A stretch of 64,000 bases of DNA from Rhodobacteraceae bacterium 63075. Lineage in GTDB: Bacteria; Pseudomonadota; Alphaproteobacteria; Rhodobacterales; Rhodobacteraceae. The notes beneath the pieces were generated by a model. That model ran no database searches and was not told where the DNA came from. It saw nothing but the letters and a program-made list of their open reading frames with translations. Below, piece by piece: positions 46,395-56,659 of this stretch (its first letter is position 1; every line of letters begins with the position of its first letter). The DNA lies in the NCBI GenBank assembly GCA_003417655.1, contig QVMW01000001.1:496001-560000 (forward strand), in the 5' to 3' direction. The translations under genes and the position numbers were made by a program.

Positions 46395-47299
46395 GCGCCG
46401 CCGTCCTTGAAATCAAGCCCCATCTCCGAGTAGCGTTCGGCCTCCTCGAGCCAGCCCGAACGGACCTTGACCTGCAAGAAGAGGTGAACGCGGCGCCCCA
46501 GGAACTCCTCGAGCTCTTCGCGCGAGGCCTTGGAAACGGCCTGGATCGTCTCGCCGCGCTTGCCGAGGAGAATACCCTTGTGGCCATCGCGGGCGACGTA
46601 GATCACCTGTTCGATCCTGACCGAACCGTCCTTGCGCTCTTCCCAGGTCTCGGTCTCTACGGTGAGCTGATAGGGCAGTTCCTGGTGAAGTCGCAGGGTG
46701 AGTTTCTCGCGGGTCATCTCGGCGGCGATCATGCGCATGGGCAGATCGGCGATCTGGTCTTCGGGATAGAGCCAGGGGCCTGCGGGAATCACTGAGGCAA
46801 GCCATTCCTTGAGGTCCTGCACGCCATGGCCGCGTTCGGCGGAAATCAGGAAGGTCTTCACGAAGCCATAGCGGCTGTTCATCCGCTCGGTGAGTGAAAG
46901 CAAAGCCTCCGACTTGACACGGTCGATCTTGTTGATCGCGAGCGCGACGGGTTGGTTCGGGGCCAACTCGACGAGGTTCTCGAGGATACGCTCGACACCC
47001 TCGGTGATCCCGCGGTGAGCTTCGATCAAAAGGACGATGATGTCGGCATCCGCTGCACCGCCCCAGGCTGCGGCGACCATGGCGCGATCCAGCCTACGGC
47101 GGGGTTTGAAGAGCCCGGGTGTGTCGACGAAGACGATCTGCGCATCGCCTTCGAGCGCCACGCCTCGGATGCGTGCCCGCGTGGTCTGGACCTTGTGGGT
47201 CACAATGCTGACCTTGGCGCCAACCATGCGGTTGAGCAGGGTTGATTTGCCTGCATTCGGCTCGCCTATGAGGGCCACGAACCCGGCACGTGTGGACAT
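46391..47299 (-). CDS. era: GTPase Era
   Basis: This 302-residue GTPase binds 16S rRNA and helps 30S assembly. I chose MSTRAGFV as start. A frame going back to 47470 encodes no Era-like sequence. G motifs: GEPNAGKSTLLN (G1), TTRARIRG (G2), FVDTPGLF (G3), NKIDRV (G4) and SAERG (G5). The C-terminal KH domain includes ILLGKRGETIQAVSKASREELEEFLGRRVHLFLQVKV. It overlaps DUF1491 by 4 bp and follows the DMT transporter by 13 bp. Confidence 0.96.
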   Translation of the reverse strand: MSTRAGFVALIGEPNAGKSTLLNRMVGAKVSIVTHKVQTTRARIRGVALEGDAQIVFVDTPGLFKPRRRLDRAMVAAAWGGAADADIIVLLIEAHRGITEGVERILENLVELAPNQPVALAINKIDRVKSEALLSLTERMNSRYGFVKTFLISAERGHGVQDLKEWLASVIPAGPWLYPEDQIADLPMRMIAAEMTREKLTLRLHQELPYQLTVETETWEERKDGSVRIEQVIYVARDGHKGILLGKRGETIQAVSKASREELEEFLGRRVHLFLQVKVRSGWLEEAERYSEMGLDFKDGGA

Positions 47300-47312
47300 G
47301 AAAGGACTCCGT

Positions 47313-48215
47313 TCATGGTTTGGGAGAGTGTAGTGATTTCGCGGCCTCACGGCCAGTGGCATCTGCGCGGGCCAGGCTGTAGAGACCGGCCAGAATGACA
47401 ATGCCGGCACCGAGCAGCACAAGCGCATCGGGACGCTCTCCAAAGAAGACAAGGGCGAGCAGCAAGGCAAAAAGCAACCTCGTGTAGCGATAGGGCGCGA
47501 CGAAGCCGATATCTCCAGCGCGCATGGCGTGGGTCAGGGCGCTGTAGGCCGCGATCCCGACAAGCGAGGCGGCGGCGATGCTGAGCAACGCCAGGGGTTT
47601 CAGCACCACGGCACCGGGCTGTTCGACCGCCAACACGATCAAGCCAGCGACGACCAGAACCAGGAAGCCGAGTGCGCCCAGCTGATGCGGTGACATCTCC
47701 GGTGAGCTCGCGCGCGTCGCCAGATCGCGACCTGCAAAGCCGATCGTCGCGATAAGTGCGAACAGGGAGCTGATTTCAAATGCGCCGAGACCGGGGCGGA
47801 TGATGAGCAGGACGCCAAGAAAGCCCGCTGCCATGGCGACCCAGCGACGGGGACCGACATGCTCACCGAAAGCAATGACGGCACCGAGGGTAACGAATAA
47901 CGGCGCGGTCTGCAGGATTGCCGAGGTGCTGGCGAGCGGGGCGAAGGCGAGGGCCAGGGCGTAGAACAGGCGCCCGGTCAGTTCGAATGCGGAGCGTATA
48001 AGCATGGTTCGCGCGAGGTTGGATGGATGCCAGACAGGCTCGCCGGCACGCAGGCAGAGGGCGGCGAACCCGGCGAAGCCGAACGCGCCGAACAGCAGCA
48101 GTGCCATGCCGACGGGCAGATCTCGCGTGGCAGCCTTGAAGAAGGCGTCCTCGATGGCGAAAAAGGCCATCGCGAGCGTCATGAAGCCCGCTCCGGCGCG
48201 GTTGGAGGCGCTCAT
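47313..48215 (-). CDS. DMT superfamily transporter (EamA)
   Basis: This 300-residue integral membrane protein has ten helices in two EamA repeats (about residues 5-140 and 150-285), as in RhaT/SAM-type drug and metabolite exporters. The substrate cannot be told. It lies between rnc (4-bp overlap) and era (13-bp gap), a pair that is usually adjacent, so it looks like a lineage-specific insertion in a core operon. Confidence 0.86.
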   Translation of the reverse strand: MSASNRAGAGFMTLAMAFFAIEDAFFKAATRDLPVGMALLLFGAFGFAGFAALCLRAGEPVWHPSNLARTMLIRSAFELTGRLFYALALAFAPLASTSAILQTAPLFVTLGAVIAFGEHVGPRRWVAMAAGFLGVLLIIRPGLGAFEISSLFALIATIGFAGRDLATRASSPEMSPHQLGALGFLVLVVAGLIVLAVEQPGAVVLKPLALLSIAAASLVGIAAYSALTHAMRAGDIGFVAPYRYTRLLFALLLALVFFGERPDALVLLGAGIVILAGLYSLARADATGREAAKSLHSPKP

Positions 48216-48892
48216 GCGTCCAGCTTTTCGAGCAGCTCTCGCGCAGCGGATTGCTCGGCGGCGCGCTTGGAGTTTGCCGCAGCGCTCGCGCTGGCCCCGT
48301 TCGACAGCGACGCCTCGATCGTGAAGATGGGCGCGTGATCGGGGCCGCTGCGTGCCGTCTCAGTGTAAACCGGCGGCTGAAGGCCGCGGGCCTGGGCCCA
48401 TTCCTGAAGTGCTGTCTTGGGGTCGCGGGCGTCGTCATCGACGCTGGCGAGTTTCTTTGACCACAGTCCCAGGATGAACTTCCGTGCCGCGTCCATGCCG
48501 CCGTCGAGATGTATGGCCGCGATGAGTGCTTCCATCGCATCGCCGAGCAGCGCCGTCTTGCGCCGCCCGCCGGACATCATTTCGGAGCGGCCGAGCTTGA
48601 GCACCGCACCGATGTCGAGTTGGCGGGCCATTTCGGCGCAGGTCTCCTTACGCACAAGAGCGTTGTAGCGCGGGGCGAGCTGGCCCTCCGAGGCCTCGGC
48701 GTCCCCAGCCATCAGGGCTTCGGCTATGACCAGACCGAGAACCCTGTCGCCGAGAAATTCGAGGCGCTGGTTGTCCAGGCGTGTCGGCGAGGACATGGAG
48801 CTGTGCGTGAGAGCGCGGATCAGCAGTTCGGGCTGCCTGAACTCGTAGCCAATGCGCGCCTCGAAGGCTTTTAGATCACCCGAGAGCTTCAA
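48212..48892 (-). CDS. rnc: Ribonuclease III
   Basis: This 226-residue endonuclease cleaves double-stranded RNA, including rRNA precursors. The signature [18 protein letters not shown] lies near residues 41-58, and [16 protein letters not shown] near 118 has the second metal-binding acids. The C-terminal double-stranded-RNA-binding domain ends with a [16 protein letters not shown] motif. It overlaps lepB and the DMT gene by 4 bp each. Confidence 0.96.
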   Translation of the reverse strand: MKLSGDLKAFEARIGYEFRQPELLIRALTHSSMSSPTRLDNQRLEFLGDRVLGLVIAEALMAGDAEASEGQLAPRYNALVRKETCAEMARQLDIGAVLKLGRSEMMSGGRRKTALLGDAMEALIAAIHLDGGMDAARKFILGLWSKKLASVDDDARDPKTALQEWAQARGLQPPVYTETARSGPDHAPIFTIEASLSNGASASAAANSKRAAEQSAARELLEKLDA

Positions 48893-49725
48893 TCGATCCC
48901 CTTGAAGAAACGATCGCCGCGCCAGGTCCAGAAAAAGAGCATGGAGCGGCCTGCGGACGAGAATATGACCCTGTCTGCACGGCCGATGAGGTTTTCGTAG
49001 GGCACAAAGCCAACGCCCCCGACGCGCTGGTCGAAGCGGCTGTCCGTGGAATTGTCACGGTTGTCGCCGAGAAAGAAGAAGTGCCCCGCCGGAACGGTGA
49101 AGACTGGCGTATTGTCGGTGCGCTGGTCCGCGATGTCCAGGATGGAATGCGAAACGCCGTTGGGAAGCGTTTCGATCTGGCGGGACTTCTTGCATTCGGC
49201 CCCCTCTCCGACGGGACCGTTTTCGCAGCGGGGGCGCATACCTTGCGGCCCCTGAAGCTCGAAGGTTTCACTGAATGTGCCGCCGTCTTCCAGCTTCACT
49301 GGCGTGCCGTTGATATGCAGGACACTGTTCTTAAGCTGGATCTTGTCGCCGGGCAGCCCGATGACACGCTTGATGAAGTCCGACCCGTTCACGGGATGAC
49401 GGAATACGGCGACATCGCCGCGTTCAGGCTCACCACCGAAGAGACGCGAATTTTCCCCACGGGTCCAGCCGCATATGTCCTCGGCGTCGATGTTGATCCC
49501 GACCGCGGGAATGCGCACGCTGGGACAGGAGGCGTAGGAATAGCCATAGGCCATCTTGTTCACGAACAGGAAATCCCCGATCAGCAGCGTGTCCTTCATG
49601 GAGCCGGACGGGATCCAGAAAGGCTGGAAAAAGACCGTGCGGAAAACGCCCGCGATCAGCAATGCATATACGATTGTCTTGATCGTCTCGACGACCGCGC
49701 CGCCCTTTTTTTTCTCTTCAGCCAT
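48889..49725 (-). CDS. lepB: Signal peptidase I
   Basis: This 278-residue inner-membrane protease removes signal peptides. An N-terminal anchor helix (about residues 10-30) is followed by [19 protein letters not shown] with the catalytic serine. [14 protein letters not shown] holds the catalytic lysine, and [17 protein letters not shown] is the conserved C-terminal motif. [15 protein letters not shown] cysteine loop lies in the periplasmic part. It overlaps rnc by 4 bp. Confidence 0.96.
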   Translation of the reverse strand: MAEEKKKGGAVVETIKTIVYALLIAGVFRTVFFQPFWIPSGSMKDTLLIGDFLFVNKMAYGYSYASCPSVRIPAVGINIDAEDICGWTRGENSRLFGGEPERGDVAVFRHPVNGSDFIKRVIGLPGDKIQLKNSVLHINGTPVKLEDGGTFSETFELQGPQGMRPRCENGPVGEGAECKKSRQIETLPNGVSHSILDIADQRTDNTPVFTVPAGHFFFLGDNRDNSTDSRFDQRVGGVGFVPYENLIGRADRVIFSSAGRSMLFFWTWRGDRFFKGID

Positions 49726-49811
49726 GTTGAGCCCCTCAATCCGGTGCCAGCTACATGCGGCGCGGGGGCGGGGCTGTCAACCCGATGCTGCGACGGCGTG
49801 CAACGGCCGGC

Positions 49812-50222
49812 TCATTCGGGCTTCGAGAGTGGCCGTGCCTCTATCAGGACGAAGGCCTGCGCCCAAGGATGATCGTCCGTGAGCGTGACATGGATGATCG
49901 CTTCATGGCCCTCGGGGGTCATCGCATCGAGGCGGTCCTTGGCCCATCCCGTGACTTCCATGACGGGCTGGCCGGTTCGCAAGTTGGCCACGGCCATGTC
50001 CTTCCAGGCAATGCCCATGCGCAATCCCGTGCCAAGCGCCTTTGAGCAAGCCTCCTTGGCGGCCCAGCGCTTGGCGTATGTGCCGGGCGTATCTGCCCTG
50101 CGCTCCGCCTTGGCCTGTTCAATCTCCGTGAAAACACGGTTGCGAAACCTGTCGCCGAAGCGCTCGAGCGTGCCCTCTATGCGCTCGATATTGGCAAGGT
50201 CTGTTCCGACACCGAGAATCAC
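49812..50222 (-). CDS. acpS: Holo-[acyl-carrier-protein] synthase
   Basis: This 136-residue enzyme transfers 4'-phosphopantetheine to acyl carrier protein. [15 protein letters not shown] gives the magnesium-binding Asp, and [15 protein letters not shown] holds the conserved Glu and Lys. The length is normal. It lies between pdxJ (28 bp upstream) and lepB (86 bp downstream), the standard order in this group. Confidence 0.95.
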   Translation of the reverse strand: MILGVGTDLANIERIEGTLERFGDRFRNRVFTEIEQAKAERRADTPGTYAKRWAAKEACSKALGTGLRMGIAWKDMAVANLRTGQPVMEVTGWAKDRLDAMTPEGHEAIIHVTLTDDHPWAQAFVLIEARPLSKPE

Positions 50223-50250
50223 GGGCGCACCGTCTGGAATGCGCGCGCCG

Positions 50251-51000
50251 TCATGCCCTTGCCTCGTCCATCAGGCGGCGCATCTCGATTATGGCACTCT
50301 CCATCCCGATGAAAAGCGCCTCAGCCATGAGAAAATGACCGATGTTGAGCTCTCTGACCTCCGGAATGGCGGCGATCGGCTGAACGGTCTCGAAAGTGAG
50401 GCCATGGCCGGCATGCACCTCGAGGCCGAGCGAATGGGCCAGCGCGGCTCCTTCGCGCAAAGCTTCAAGCTCTTCGTTGCGCTTTTCCAGCTCCCCTTCG
50501 TAGTGAAAATCGCAATATGCGCCAGTGTGAAGCTCCACGACGGCGGCCCCGATGCGCGCACTCGCGCGGATCTGCTGCGGTTCATGGCCGATAAAGAGCG
50601 AGACGCGGGATCCGGCCTTGCGCAGGGGCGCGATGAACTCCGCCAGCCGATTGTCATCTGCGGCCACGTCCAGGCCGCCTTCCGTCGTGCGCTCTTCACG
50701 TTTCTCGGGAACGATGCATACTGCATGCGGCGTGTGACGCAAGGCGATTGCCTGCATCTCCTCGGTTGCCGCCATTTCGAAGTTGAGCGGTGTCTCCAGG
50801 GCGGCTGTCAGCCCTTCGATGTCTTCGTCGCGGATATGACGGCGGTCCTCGCGCAGATGCGCGGTGATGCCGTCGGCACCCGCGTTCTCGGCCAGTTTGG
50901 CGGCGCGGACGGGGTCGGGGTAGGCGCTGCCACGCGCATTTCTGACGGTCGCGACATGGTCGATGTTCACACCGAGCCGGAGCTTGTTCGAATCGGACAT
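50251..51000 (-). CDS. pdxJ: Pyridoxine 5'-phosphate synthase
   Basis: This 249-residue TIM-barrel enzyme makes the pyridoxine ring. I chose [24 protein letters not shown] as start, since the ring-closing active-site residues begin right there. A 13-residue extension to 51039 is possible but without support. [13 protein letters not shown] and VELHTGAY are conserved family motifs, and GHGLTFETV lies near the phosphate site. Confidence 0.95.
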   Translation of the reverse strand: MSDSNKLRLGVNIDHVATVRNARGSAYPDPVRAAKLAENAGADGITAHLREDRRHIRDEDIEGLTAALETPLNFEMAATEEMQAIALRHTPHAVCIVPEKREERTTEGGLDVAADDNRLAEFIAPLRKAGSRVSLFIGHEPQQIRASARIGAAVVELHTGAYCDFHYEGELEKRNEELEALREGAALAHSLGLEVHAGHGLTFETVQPIAAIPEVRELNIGHFLMAEALFIGMESAIIEMRRLMDEARA

Positions 51001-51067
51001 GACGTTCCTCAAGATGATTGCGTTTTGATCTTGCGGCAATCAGGCGAATGTTCAAGGGCCGTGCGGA

Positions 51068-51706
51068 TCAGTCCGCCGTCTCGCTCTTGGGCTTCTTGCG
51101 CAGCTTGGCCAGCTTGTCCTTGATGCGCCCCTTGCGACGGTTCTGGTAGACACGGATCATCGGCACCGCGAGATAGTAGCAAATGGAGGCCGTGACGATG
51201 CCGGGGATGATGCCGCCGACCATGTAGGGGAAGAACACTTCATCATAAAAGAGTATCAGCCCGTGCCAGTCACGAGGCGCGCCAGTGACCACGGCGACGA
51301 GGTTTTGCCATAGATCACTGCCGGCCTCGGCAAATTTTTCTCCTAGGTTCTGATCGGCTTCTTCGAACTCCGTTCCAAGCAGCCAATGGCCCATCTCGAG
51401 AGAGGCAGCAGCGATCGGAATATAGGTGAGCGGGTTTCCGATGAACGTGGCCAGCAGCGCCGCGATGATATTGCCCTGCATGACCCGCGCAATCAGCACC
51501 GCGATCAGGAAGTGCAGACCATAGAAGGGCGTGAACGTGGTAAAGACCCCGGCCCAGATCCCCCGGGCGATCTTGTGCGGTGGATCTGGGAGGCGATGAA
51601 GCCTGTGGCGGACATAGTGAAAGGCGCGGCTCCATCCGCCTTTCGGGTAGATGAAGTCGGCGATGACCTTCCACCAGGATCTCTTGTCTCGCCGTTTGAA
51701 AACCAA
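51068..51706 (-). CDS. DUF2062 domain membrane protein
   Basis: This 212-residue protein has the DUF2062 layout: PHKIARGIWAGVFTTFTPFYGLHFLIAVL, NIIAALLATFIGNPLTYIPI, then a charged loop and a final membrane helix (about 160-185) before a lysine-rich tail (RRKGRIKDKLAKLRKK). It is an inner-membrane protein of unknown function, about 20 bp after rel. No enzymatic motif is visible. Confidence 0.86.
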   Translation of the reverse strand: MVFKRRDKRSWWKVIADFIYPKGGWSRAFHYVRHRLHRLPDPPHKIARGIWAGVFTTFTPFYGLHFLIAVLIARVMQGNIIAALLATFIGNPLTYIPIAAASLEMGHWLLGTEFEEADQNLGEKFAEAGSDLWQNLVAVVTGAPRDWHGLILFYDEVFFPYMVGGIIPGIVTASICYYLAVPMIRVYQNRRKGRIKDKLAKLRKKPKSETAD

Positions 51707-51726
51707 GTCCTCGGTGTCCTTTTCCT

Positions 51727-53880
51727 TCAGGGCTCGACCAGATCGGTTTTCGCATCCCTTTGTCCGCGGGCAAGCTCGACATGCCTTTCCACTGAGGCGA
51801 TGTCATTTTCCGCGGACAGGGCCGACATGATGCTGTGCAGATGTTCCGCGTCTCTGACATCCACATCAATCAGAAGTCGGTAATAGTCCGGTTTCCGGTC
51901 AAGAAACTCGAGGTTCGAGATATTTGCCTTCTCTTCGCCTATCAAGGTGCAAATTCGTCCTAGGACACCAGCGTCGTTGCCGATCGTGAGATCGAGCGTC
52001 ACTGCATAAATCGCGGGGTGCTTGCCATCTTGCCACTGCAGGTCAAGCCATCGCTCGGGCTGGTCTTCGAATTTGGCGAGCGTATCGCAATCGATCTTGT
52101 GAACATCGACGCCCTTGCCGCGAAAAGTGAGCCCGACGATACGTTCTCCCGGCAGCGGCTGACAGCATTCGCCCCGGCGGAAATGCTGATCGGAAGTAAG
52201 GCCGATGACGGCGCGCTCGGCGCTGACTTGCTCGGCGTTTTCCTTTTTGACCAATTCGGGAAAAACAGCCCTTACGACACTGCGCGACTCGACTTCCGCG
52301 CTTCCGAGCCGCGCGAGGACTTCATCGCCATCCTGAAGCCTGAGTTTTCGGGCCGCGTTTTCGAGCACCTTGTCAGTGGCCTTCTTGCCGATGCTCTCAA
52401 AGGCTGAACGCGCGATCTCGCGGCCCAGTCGGATGAAGCGCTCGCGGTCGATTTCGCGAAGTGCGCGACGGATGGCGCTCTTGGCCTTGCCGGTGACGGC
52501 GATATCCAGCCAGGTTGGCTGCGGATGCTGTCCTTCGGCCGTGATGATCTCAACGGATTGACCATTGCGAATGCGAGTCCAGAGCGGCACGCGCATGTGG
52601 TCGATCTTGGCGCCGACGCAGGCATCGCCGATCCGCGTGTGGATGGCATAGGCAAAGTCGAGTGGAGTCGCGCCACGCGGCAGTTTGATAACGTCACCTT
52701 TCGGGGAGAAGCAGAAGACCTGGTCGGAATACATCTCCAGCTTGACGACTTCGAGAAAGGCATCATGGTCGTCTTCGGCATCGAATTGCTCGCTCAGGCT
52801 CGAGATCCATTTGACGGGGTCGACGGCAAAGGGGTTCTCGGCGCGAACCCCGTCGCGATAGGACCAATGGGCAGCGACGCCGCTCTCGGCCACGTCGTGC
52901 ATCTGCTGCGTGCGAATCTGCACTTCCACGCGCTTTCCATCCCGGCCCGAAACCGTCGTGTGGATGGATCGGTAGCCGTTCGTCTTCGGCTGACTGATAT
53001 AGTCCTTGAAGCGTCCGGGAATGGCGCGCCAGCGCTGGTGGATGACTCCGAGGATCCGGTAGCAGTCCGCCTCGCTGTGCGCGACGATGCGAAACCCGTA
53101 TATGTCTGACAGGCGCGAGAAGGCGAGCTCCTTCTCCTGCATCTTGCGCCAGATTGAATAAGGCTTCTTTGCGCGACCTATGATCTGGGCGTCGATTTGA
53201 GCGTTTGCAAGCTCGGATTTCATGTCATTGGTGATGCGCTCGATGACGTCGTCGGTTTCGTTCTGAAGCGTTATGAAACGTCTCATGATCGAGGCGCGGC
53301 CTTCAGGGTTGAGTACCTTGAAGGCGAGGTCTTCAAGCTCCTCGCGCATCCATTGCATACCCATGCGGCCCGCGAGCGGGGCGTAGATGTCCATCGTCTC
53401 GCGGCTCTTCTGGGCTTGCTTTTCCGGCTTCACGGCACGGATGGTGCGCATGTTGTGCAAGCGATCGGCAAGCTTGACCAGGATGACCCGCAAATCTCGG
53501 GACATTGCAATGAATAGCTTACGGAAGTTCTCGGCCTGTTTCGTTTCCGTCGAGCTGAGCTGAAGATTGGTGAGTTTCGTTACGCCATCCACCAGGTCAG
53601 CGATCTCGGCACCGAACTGCTCGGCGACCACCTCGTATGATGCGCCCGTATCTTCAATCGTATCGTGCAGAAGCGCGGTGATGATCGTACTGTCATCGAG
53701 GCGCTGCTCAGCCAGTATCCGAGCAACTTCCACGGGGTGGGAGAAGTAGGGCTCACCGGAATGGCGCGTCTGCCCTTCATGCGCCGCTTTGCCGAACTCG
53801 TATGCTTTTCGGATCAGCGCCTGGTCTGACTTCGGATTGTAGGCGCGGACAAGGCCGATCAGGTCATCGACAGGGATCAT
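51727..53880 (-). CDS. Bifunctional (p)ppGpp synthetase/hydrolase Rel
   Basis: This 717-residue protein makes and degrades the stringent-response alarmone. The hydrolase HD domain is intact (SHPVEVARILAEQ, LLHDTIEDTG near residue 70). The synthetase domain has GYRSIHTTV near residue 315 and VEVQIRTQQMHDVAE. A TGS domain (CFSPKGDVIKLPRGATPLDFA) follows near residue 395, and an ACT domain ends the protein. It is the only long Rel/SpoT seen and therefore likely bifunctional. It lies 23 bp after rpoZ, a common pairing. Confidence 0.95.
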   Translation of the reverse strand: MIPVDDLIGLVRAYNPKSDQALIRKAYEFGKAAHEGQTRHSGEPYFSHPVEVARILAEQRLDDSTIITALLHDTIEDTGASYEVVAEQFGAEIADLVDGVTKLTNLQLSSTETKQAENFRKLFIAMSRDLRVILVKLADRLHNMRTIRAVKPEKQAQKSRETMDIYAPLAGRMGMQWMREELEDLAFKVLNPEGRASIMRRFITLQNETDDVIERITNDMKSELANAQIDAQIIGRAKKPYSIWRKMQEKELAFSRLSDIYGFRIVAHSEADCYRILGVIHQRWRAIPGRFKDYISQPKTNGYRSIHTTVSGRDGKRVEVQIRTQQMHDVAESGVAAHWSYRDGVRAENPFAVDPVKWISSLSEQFDAEDDHDAFLEVVKLEMYSDQVFCFSPKGDVIKLPRGATPLDFAYAIHTRIGDACVGAKIDHMRVPLWTRIRNGQSVEIITAEGQHPQPTWLDIAVTGKAKSAIRRALREIDRERFIRLGREIARSAFESIGKKATDKVLENAARKLRLQDGDEVLARLGSAEVESRSVVRAVFPELVKKENAEQVSAERAVIGLTSDQHFRRGECCQPLPGERIVGLTFRGKGVDVHKIDCDTLAKFEDQPERWLDLQWQDGKHPAIYAVTLDLTIGNDAGVLGRICTLIGEEKANISNLEFLDRKPDYYRLLIDVDVRDAEHLHSIMSALSAENDIASVERHVELARGQRDAKTDLVEP

Positions 53881-53903
53881 CCGCGTCCAACCATCCTGTG
53901 GCC

Positions 53904-54257
53904 TCAGCCCTGGCCTTGCGCTTCCATGAGTTGACGCAGAAGCTGTTCTTCGCTCATGTCGTCGTCCTCAGGCTTGTCGGCTTCCGCTCCCATGAGCAGC
54001 GCCATGCTGTCGTCCTCGGGCTGATCCACTTCGATCTGCAATTGATTCGACTCGATGAGGCGCTCGCGCAGATCGTCTGCAGTCTGGGTCTCCTCGGCGA
54101 TTTCGCGAAGCGCGACGACAGGATTCTTGTCATTGTCACGATCAACCGTGAGAGCCGCCCCGGCGGAGATTTCTCGTGCGCGATGTGACGCGAGCATCAC
54201 CAACTCGAAACGGTTGGGAACTTTGTCAACGCAGTCTTCAACGGTCACACGGGCCAT
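53904..54257 (-). CDS. rpoZ: RNA polymerase omega subunit
   Basis: This 117-residue subunit assists assembly of RNA polymerase. It starts [30 protein letters not shown], the conserved omega core, followed by [13 protein letters not shown]. An acidic C-terminal extension (residues 75-117) ends MEAQGQG. The omega/Rel gene pairing matches ppGpp binding at the omega-beta' interface. Confidence 0.95.
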   Translation of the reverse strand: MARVTVEDCVDKVPNRFELVMLASHRAREISAGAALTVDRDNDKNPVVALREIAEETQTADDLRERLIESNQLQIEVDQPEDDSMALLMGAEADKPEDDDMSEEQLLRQLMEAQGQG

Positions 54258-54333
54258 GGTTTACTCCAGATCAGTCGATAGAAGCGCCGTATCTAGGCGT
54301 GAATTGCATAAAACACAAGGCGAAAACGCAGAT

Positions 54334-54903
54334 TCAGAGCGCTTTCACCCCTTCTTTTTCGGCATCTTCCAGCGCATCAAGCATCTCACGGGTCGTCTTG
54401 CCGGTGATCGGGTGCTCCCAGTCCGGTGCAATTTCGGCCATCGGCACAAGTACGAAGGCGCGCTCGGCAAGGCGCGGATGAGGCAAGACGAGTGTCTCAG
54501 GCGCAAGTTCACGCTGGCGCTCGGCGCTCAAAGACTGCCAGCGCTGGTAGCCGTTCCTGTCGGGCAGCACGGTATTATCCGCTGCGACAAGATCCAGATC
54601 CAGCGTGCGCTGACCCCACCGCACGCTGCGTTCGCGCCCGTAGCGCAGTTCGAGCTTGTGAAGACGCTTCAAAACTTCCGCCGCTTCCAGATTCGCCTTG
54701 GCTGACGCCACGGCATTAACGTAGTCCGGCCCGGCGCCTGCGGGGAAACATGGCGTATGGTAGAGGCTGCTCGTGGCGGTTATTTCCAGCCCGAACTCAT
54801 TGAAGTCACTCAAGGCTTTGGCAATCGTCACTTCAGGCGGGCTTTCCGCGAACGGCAGATTGGCGCCTAAGGCGATCAGGAATGTTTGCGATTCGGGCAT
54901 CAA
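54334..54903 (-). CDS. folK: 2-amino-4-hydroxy-6-hydroxymethyldihydropteridine diphosphokinase
   Basis: This 189-residue folate enzyme transfers pyrophosphate from ATP to the pterin. LIALGANLPF begins the protein. RWGQRTLDLDLVAAD holds the magnesium-binding aspartates, and LPHPRLAERAFVLVPMAEIAP is the HPPK signature. It is the first gene of the minus-strand block that runs through rpoZ and rel, and it is divergent from the NYN gene. Confidence 0.94.
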   Translation of the reverse strand: MMPESQTFLIALGANLPFAESPPEVTIAKALSDFNEFGLEITATSSLYHTPCFPAGAGPDYVNAVASAKANLEAAEVLKRLHKLELRYGRERSVRWGQRTLDLDLVAADNTVLPDRNGYQRWQSLSAERQRELAPETLVLPHPRLAERAFVLVPMAEIAPDWEHPITGKTTREMLDALEDAEKEGVKAL

Positions 54904-55042
54904 GGCTCTATGTTGTCTGGTCTCTAGTAACTTGCTCGCGTGCGCTGGTAATTGTAGCTATGCGCACTAGCCCAGTTTACCCGACCACTCAACCACTCAC
55001 GCAGGGTAGGCCTTTTGAAGGGCTTCAAGGAAAGGAAATTTG

Positions 55043-55612
55043 ATGTTTTACAAGGACGAACGGCTCGCGCTGTTCATCGACGGAGCGAATCTTTACGCTG
55101 CTGCCAAGGCATTGGGATTCGACATTGACTACAAACTTCTGCGACATGAATTCATGCGTCGCGGAAAACTCCTGCGCGCGTTTTATTATACGGCGCTTCT
55201 GGAAAACGACGAGTATTCGCCGATCCGGCCGCTTGTAGACTGGTTGAACTATAATGGGTTCAACATGGTCACCAAGCCGGCAAAGGAGTTTACCGACAGC
55301 CAGGGCCGCCGCAAGGTCAAGGGCAACATGGACATCGAACTGACGGTCGATGCTATGGAGCTCGCGCCACGGGTCGATCATATCGTGCTCTTCTCGGGTG
55401 ATGGCGATTTCAGGCCGCTGGTCGAGAGCCTCCAAAGACAGGGCGTTCGCGTCTCAGTTGTCTCGACGATCCGAAGCCAGCCGCCCATGATCGCCGATGA
55501 GCTGCGCAGGCAGGCTGACAATTTCATCGAGCTTGAAGAGCTCAAGGAAGTGATCGGTCGCCCACCACGCGAAGACGCGCCAGTTCGTGAGCGCAGCTAC
55601 GAGAACGACTGA
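55043..55612 (+). CDS. LabA-like NYN domain protein
   Basis: This 189-residue protein starts at ATG 55043 (AAGGAAA upstream); a TTG one codon earlier is in frame. It has the PIN-like NYN nuclease fold: LALFIDGANLYAAAK (first Asp), GNMDIELTVDAMELAP (second Asp), and VLFSGDGDFRPLVESLQRQG (third acidic pair). QLA-type residues near RRQADNFIELEEL finish the fold. All acidic residues expected for metal binding are present, so RNase activity is plausible, but the target is unknown. The family is widely conserved in alphaproteobacteria. Confidence 0.88.
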   Translation: MFYKDERLALFIDGANLYAAAKALGFDIDYKLLRHEFMRRGKLLRAFYYTALLENDEYSPIRPLVDWLNYNGFNMVTKPAKEFTDSQGRRKVKGNMDIELTVDAMELAPRVDHIVLFSGDGDFRPLVESLQRQGVRVSVVSTIRSQPPMIADELRRQADNFIELEELKEVIGRPPREDAPVRERSYEND

Positions 55613-55630
55613 TCTGGTCAGATCTGCATG

Positions 55631-55690
55631 AGTGATGCGCTTTTTTCCGCCGTGGGACTGGACGGTTAACTGCGCATCACTTAGCTCATG
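55631..55690 (+). promoter_or_regulatory. Long inverted repeat in the ispH leader
   Basis: AGTGATGCGC (55631-55640) and GCGCATCACT (55672-55681) form a perfect 10-bp stem. A CATGAG/CTCATG extension lies beyond a bulge (55627-55632 with 55685-55690). The left arm is followed by TTTTTT, so it could also end the NYN transcript. The ispH ATG is at 55709. Confidence 0.55.
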
Positions 55691-55708
55691 GTGCGAAAGG
55701 GAAGCGCC

Positions 55709-56659
55709 ATGTCCAAGGATGCCTTGAAAATCTATCTTGCCGCGCCACGCGGCTTCTGCGCCGGTGTTGATCGTGCGATCAAGATCGTCGAGATGGCCCT
55801 CGAGAAATGGGGTGCGCCCGTCTATGTGCGGCACGAGATCGTGCACAACAAGTTTGTTGTTGATGATCTGCGCTCCAAGGGCGCGGTCTTCGTTGAGGAA
55901 CTCGAAGACTGCCCGGATGATCGCCCCGTGATCTTTTCCGCACATGGCGTTCCCAAGTCAGTCCCGGCCGAGGCTCAGCGCCGCGAGATGGTTTTCGTTG
56001 ACGCGACATGCCCCCTTGTTTCCAAGGTGCATATCGAAGCGGAAAGGCACCATGCGAGCGGTCTCCAGATCATCATGATCGGTCATGCAGGTCACCCGGA
56101 AACCGTCGGCACGATGGGTCAGCTTCCTGACGGTGAAGTGTTGCTGGTCGAAACCGAGGCGGACGTTGCCGATGTGAAGGTGCGGGACGAGAGCAAACTG
56201 GCCTATGTCACGCAAACGACGCTTTCAATTGATGATACCGCCGGGATCGTGGCGGCTCTCAAGGCGCGCTTTCCGCAGATCAATGGGCCGCACAAGGAAG
56301 ATATCTGCTACGCGACGACAAACCGCCAGGAGGCCGTCAAGGCCATGGCTGACAAGGTCGATGCCCTGCTTGTTGTCGGAGCGCCCAATTCTTCGAATTC
56401 GCGCAGGCTGGTCGAGGTCGGGGCGAAGGCTGGCTGCTCTTATGCACAACTGGTCGGCCGTGCCAGCGAGATTGACTGGCGTGCACTTGACGGCGCGCGG
56501 TCGGTCGGAATCACTGCGGGCGCTTCAGCGCCGGAAGTGCTCGTCGAGGAGGTGATCGCCGACTTCAAAGAGCGCTATGACGTCACGATCGAAACACTCG
56601 AGACAGCGACGGAGAATGTCGAGTTCAAAGTCCCGCGTGTATTGAGAGCACCCGCATGA
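55709..56659 (+). CDS. ispH: 4-hydroxy-3-methylbut-2-enyl diphosphate reductase
   Basis: This 316-residue iron-sulfur enzyme catalyses the last step of the MEP isoprenoid pathway. I chose MSKDALKI (GGGAAG upstream) over an ATG-like codon at 55688. The three cluster cysteines are visible in [23 protein letters not shown] and [25 protein letters not shown] and the [12 protein letters not shown] segment are conserved. It overlaps the methyltransferase gene by 4 bp. Confidence 0.96.
   Translation: MSKDALKIYLAAPRGFCAGVDRAIKIVEMALEKWGAPVYVRHEIVHNKFVVDDLRSKGAVFVEELEDCPDDRPVIFSAHGVPKSVPAEAQRREMVFVDATCPLVSKVHIEAERHHASGLQIIMIGHAGHPETVGTMGQLPDGEVLLVETEADVADVKVRDESKLAYVTQTTLSIDDTAGIVAALKARFPQINGPHKEDICYATTNRQEAVKAMADKVDALLVVGAPNSSNSRRLVEVGAKAGCSYAQLVGRASEIDWRALDGARSVGITAGASAPEVLVEEVIADFKERYDVTIETLETATENVEFKVPRVLRAPA

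Noticed and set aside
55043-55612. NYN protein as the toxin of a toxin-antitoxin or defence system
   Set aside because: No small partner gene is adjacent, and this LabA-like type is a conserved single gene in alphaproteobacteria.
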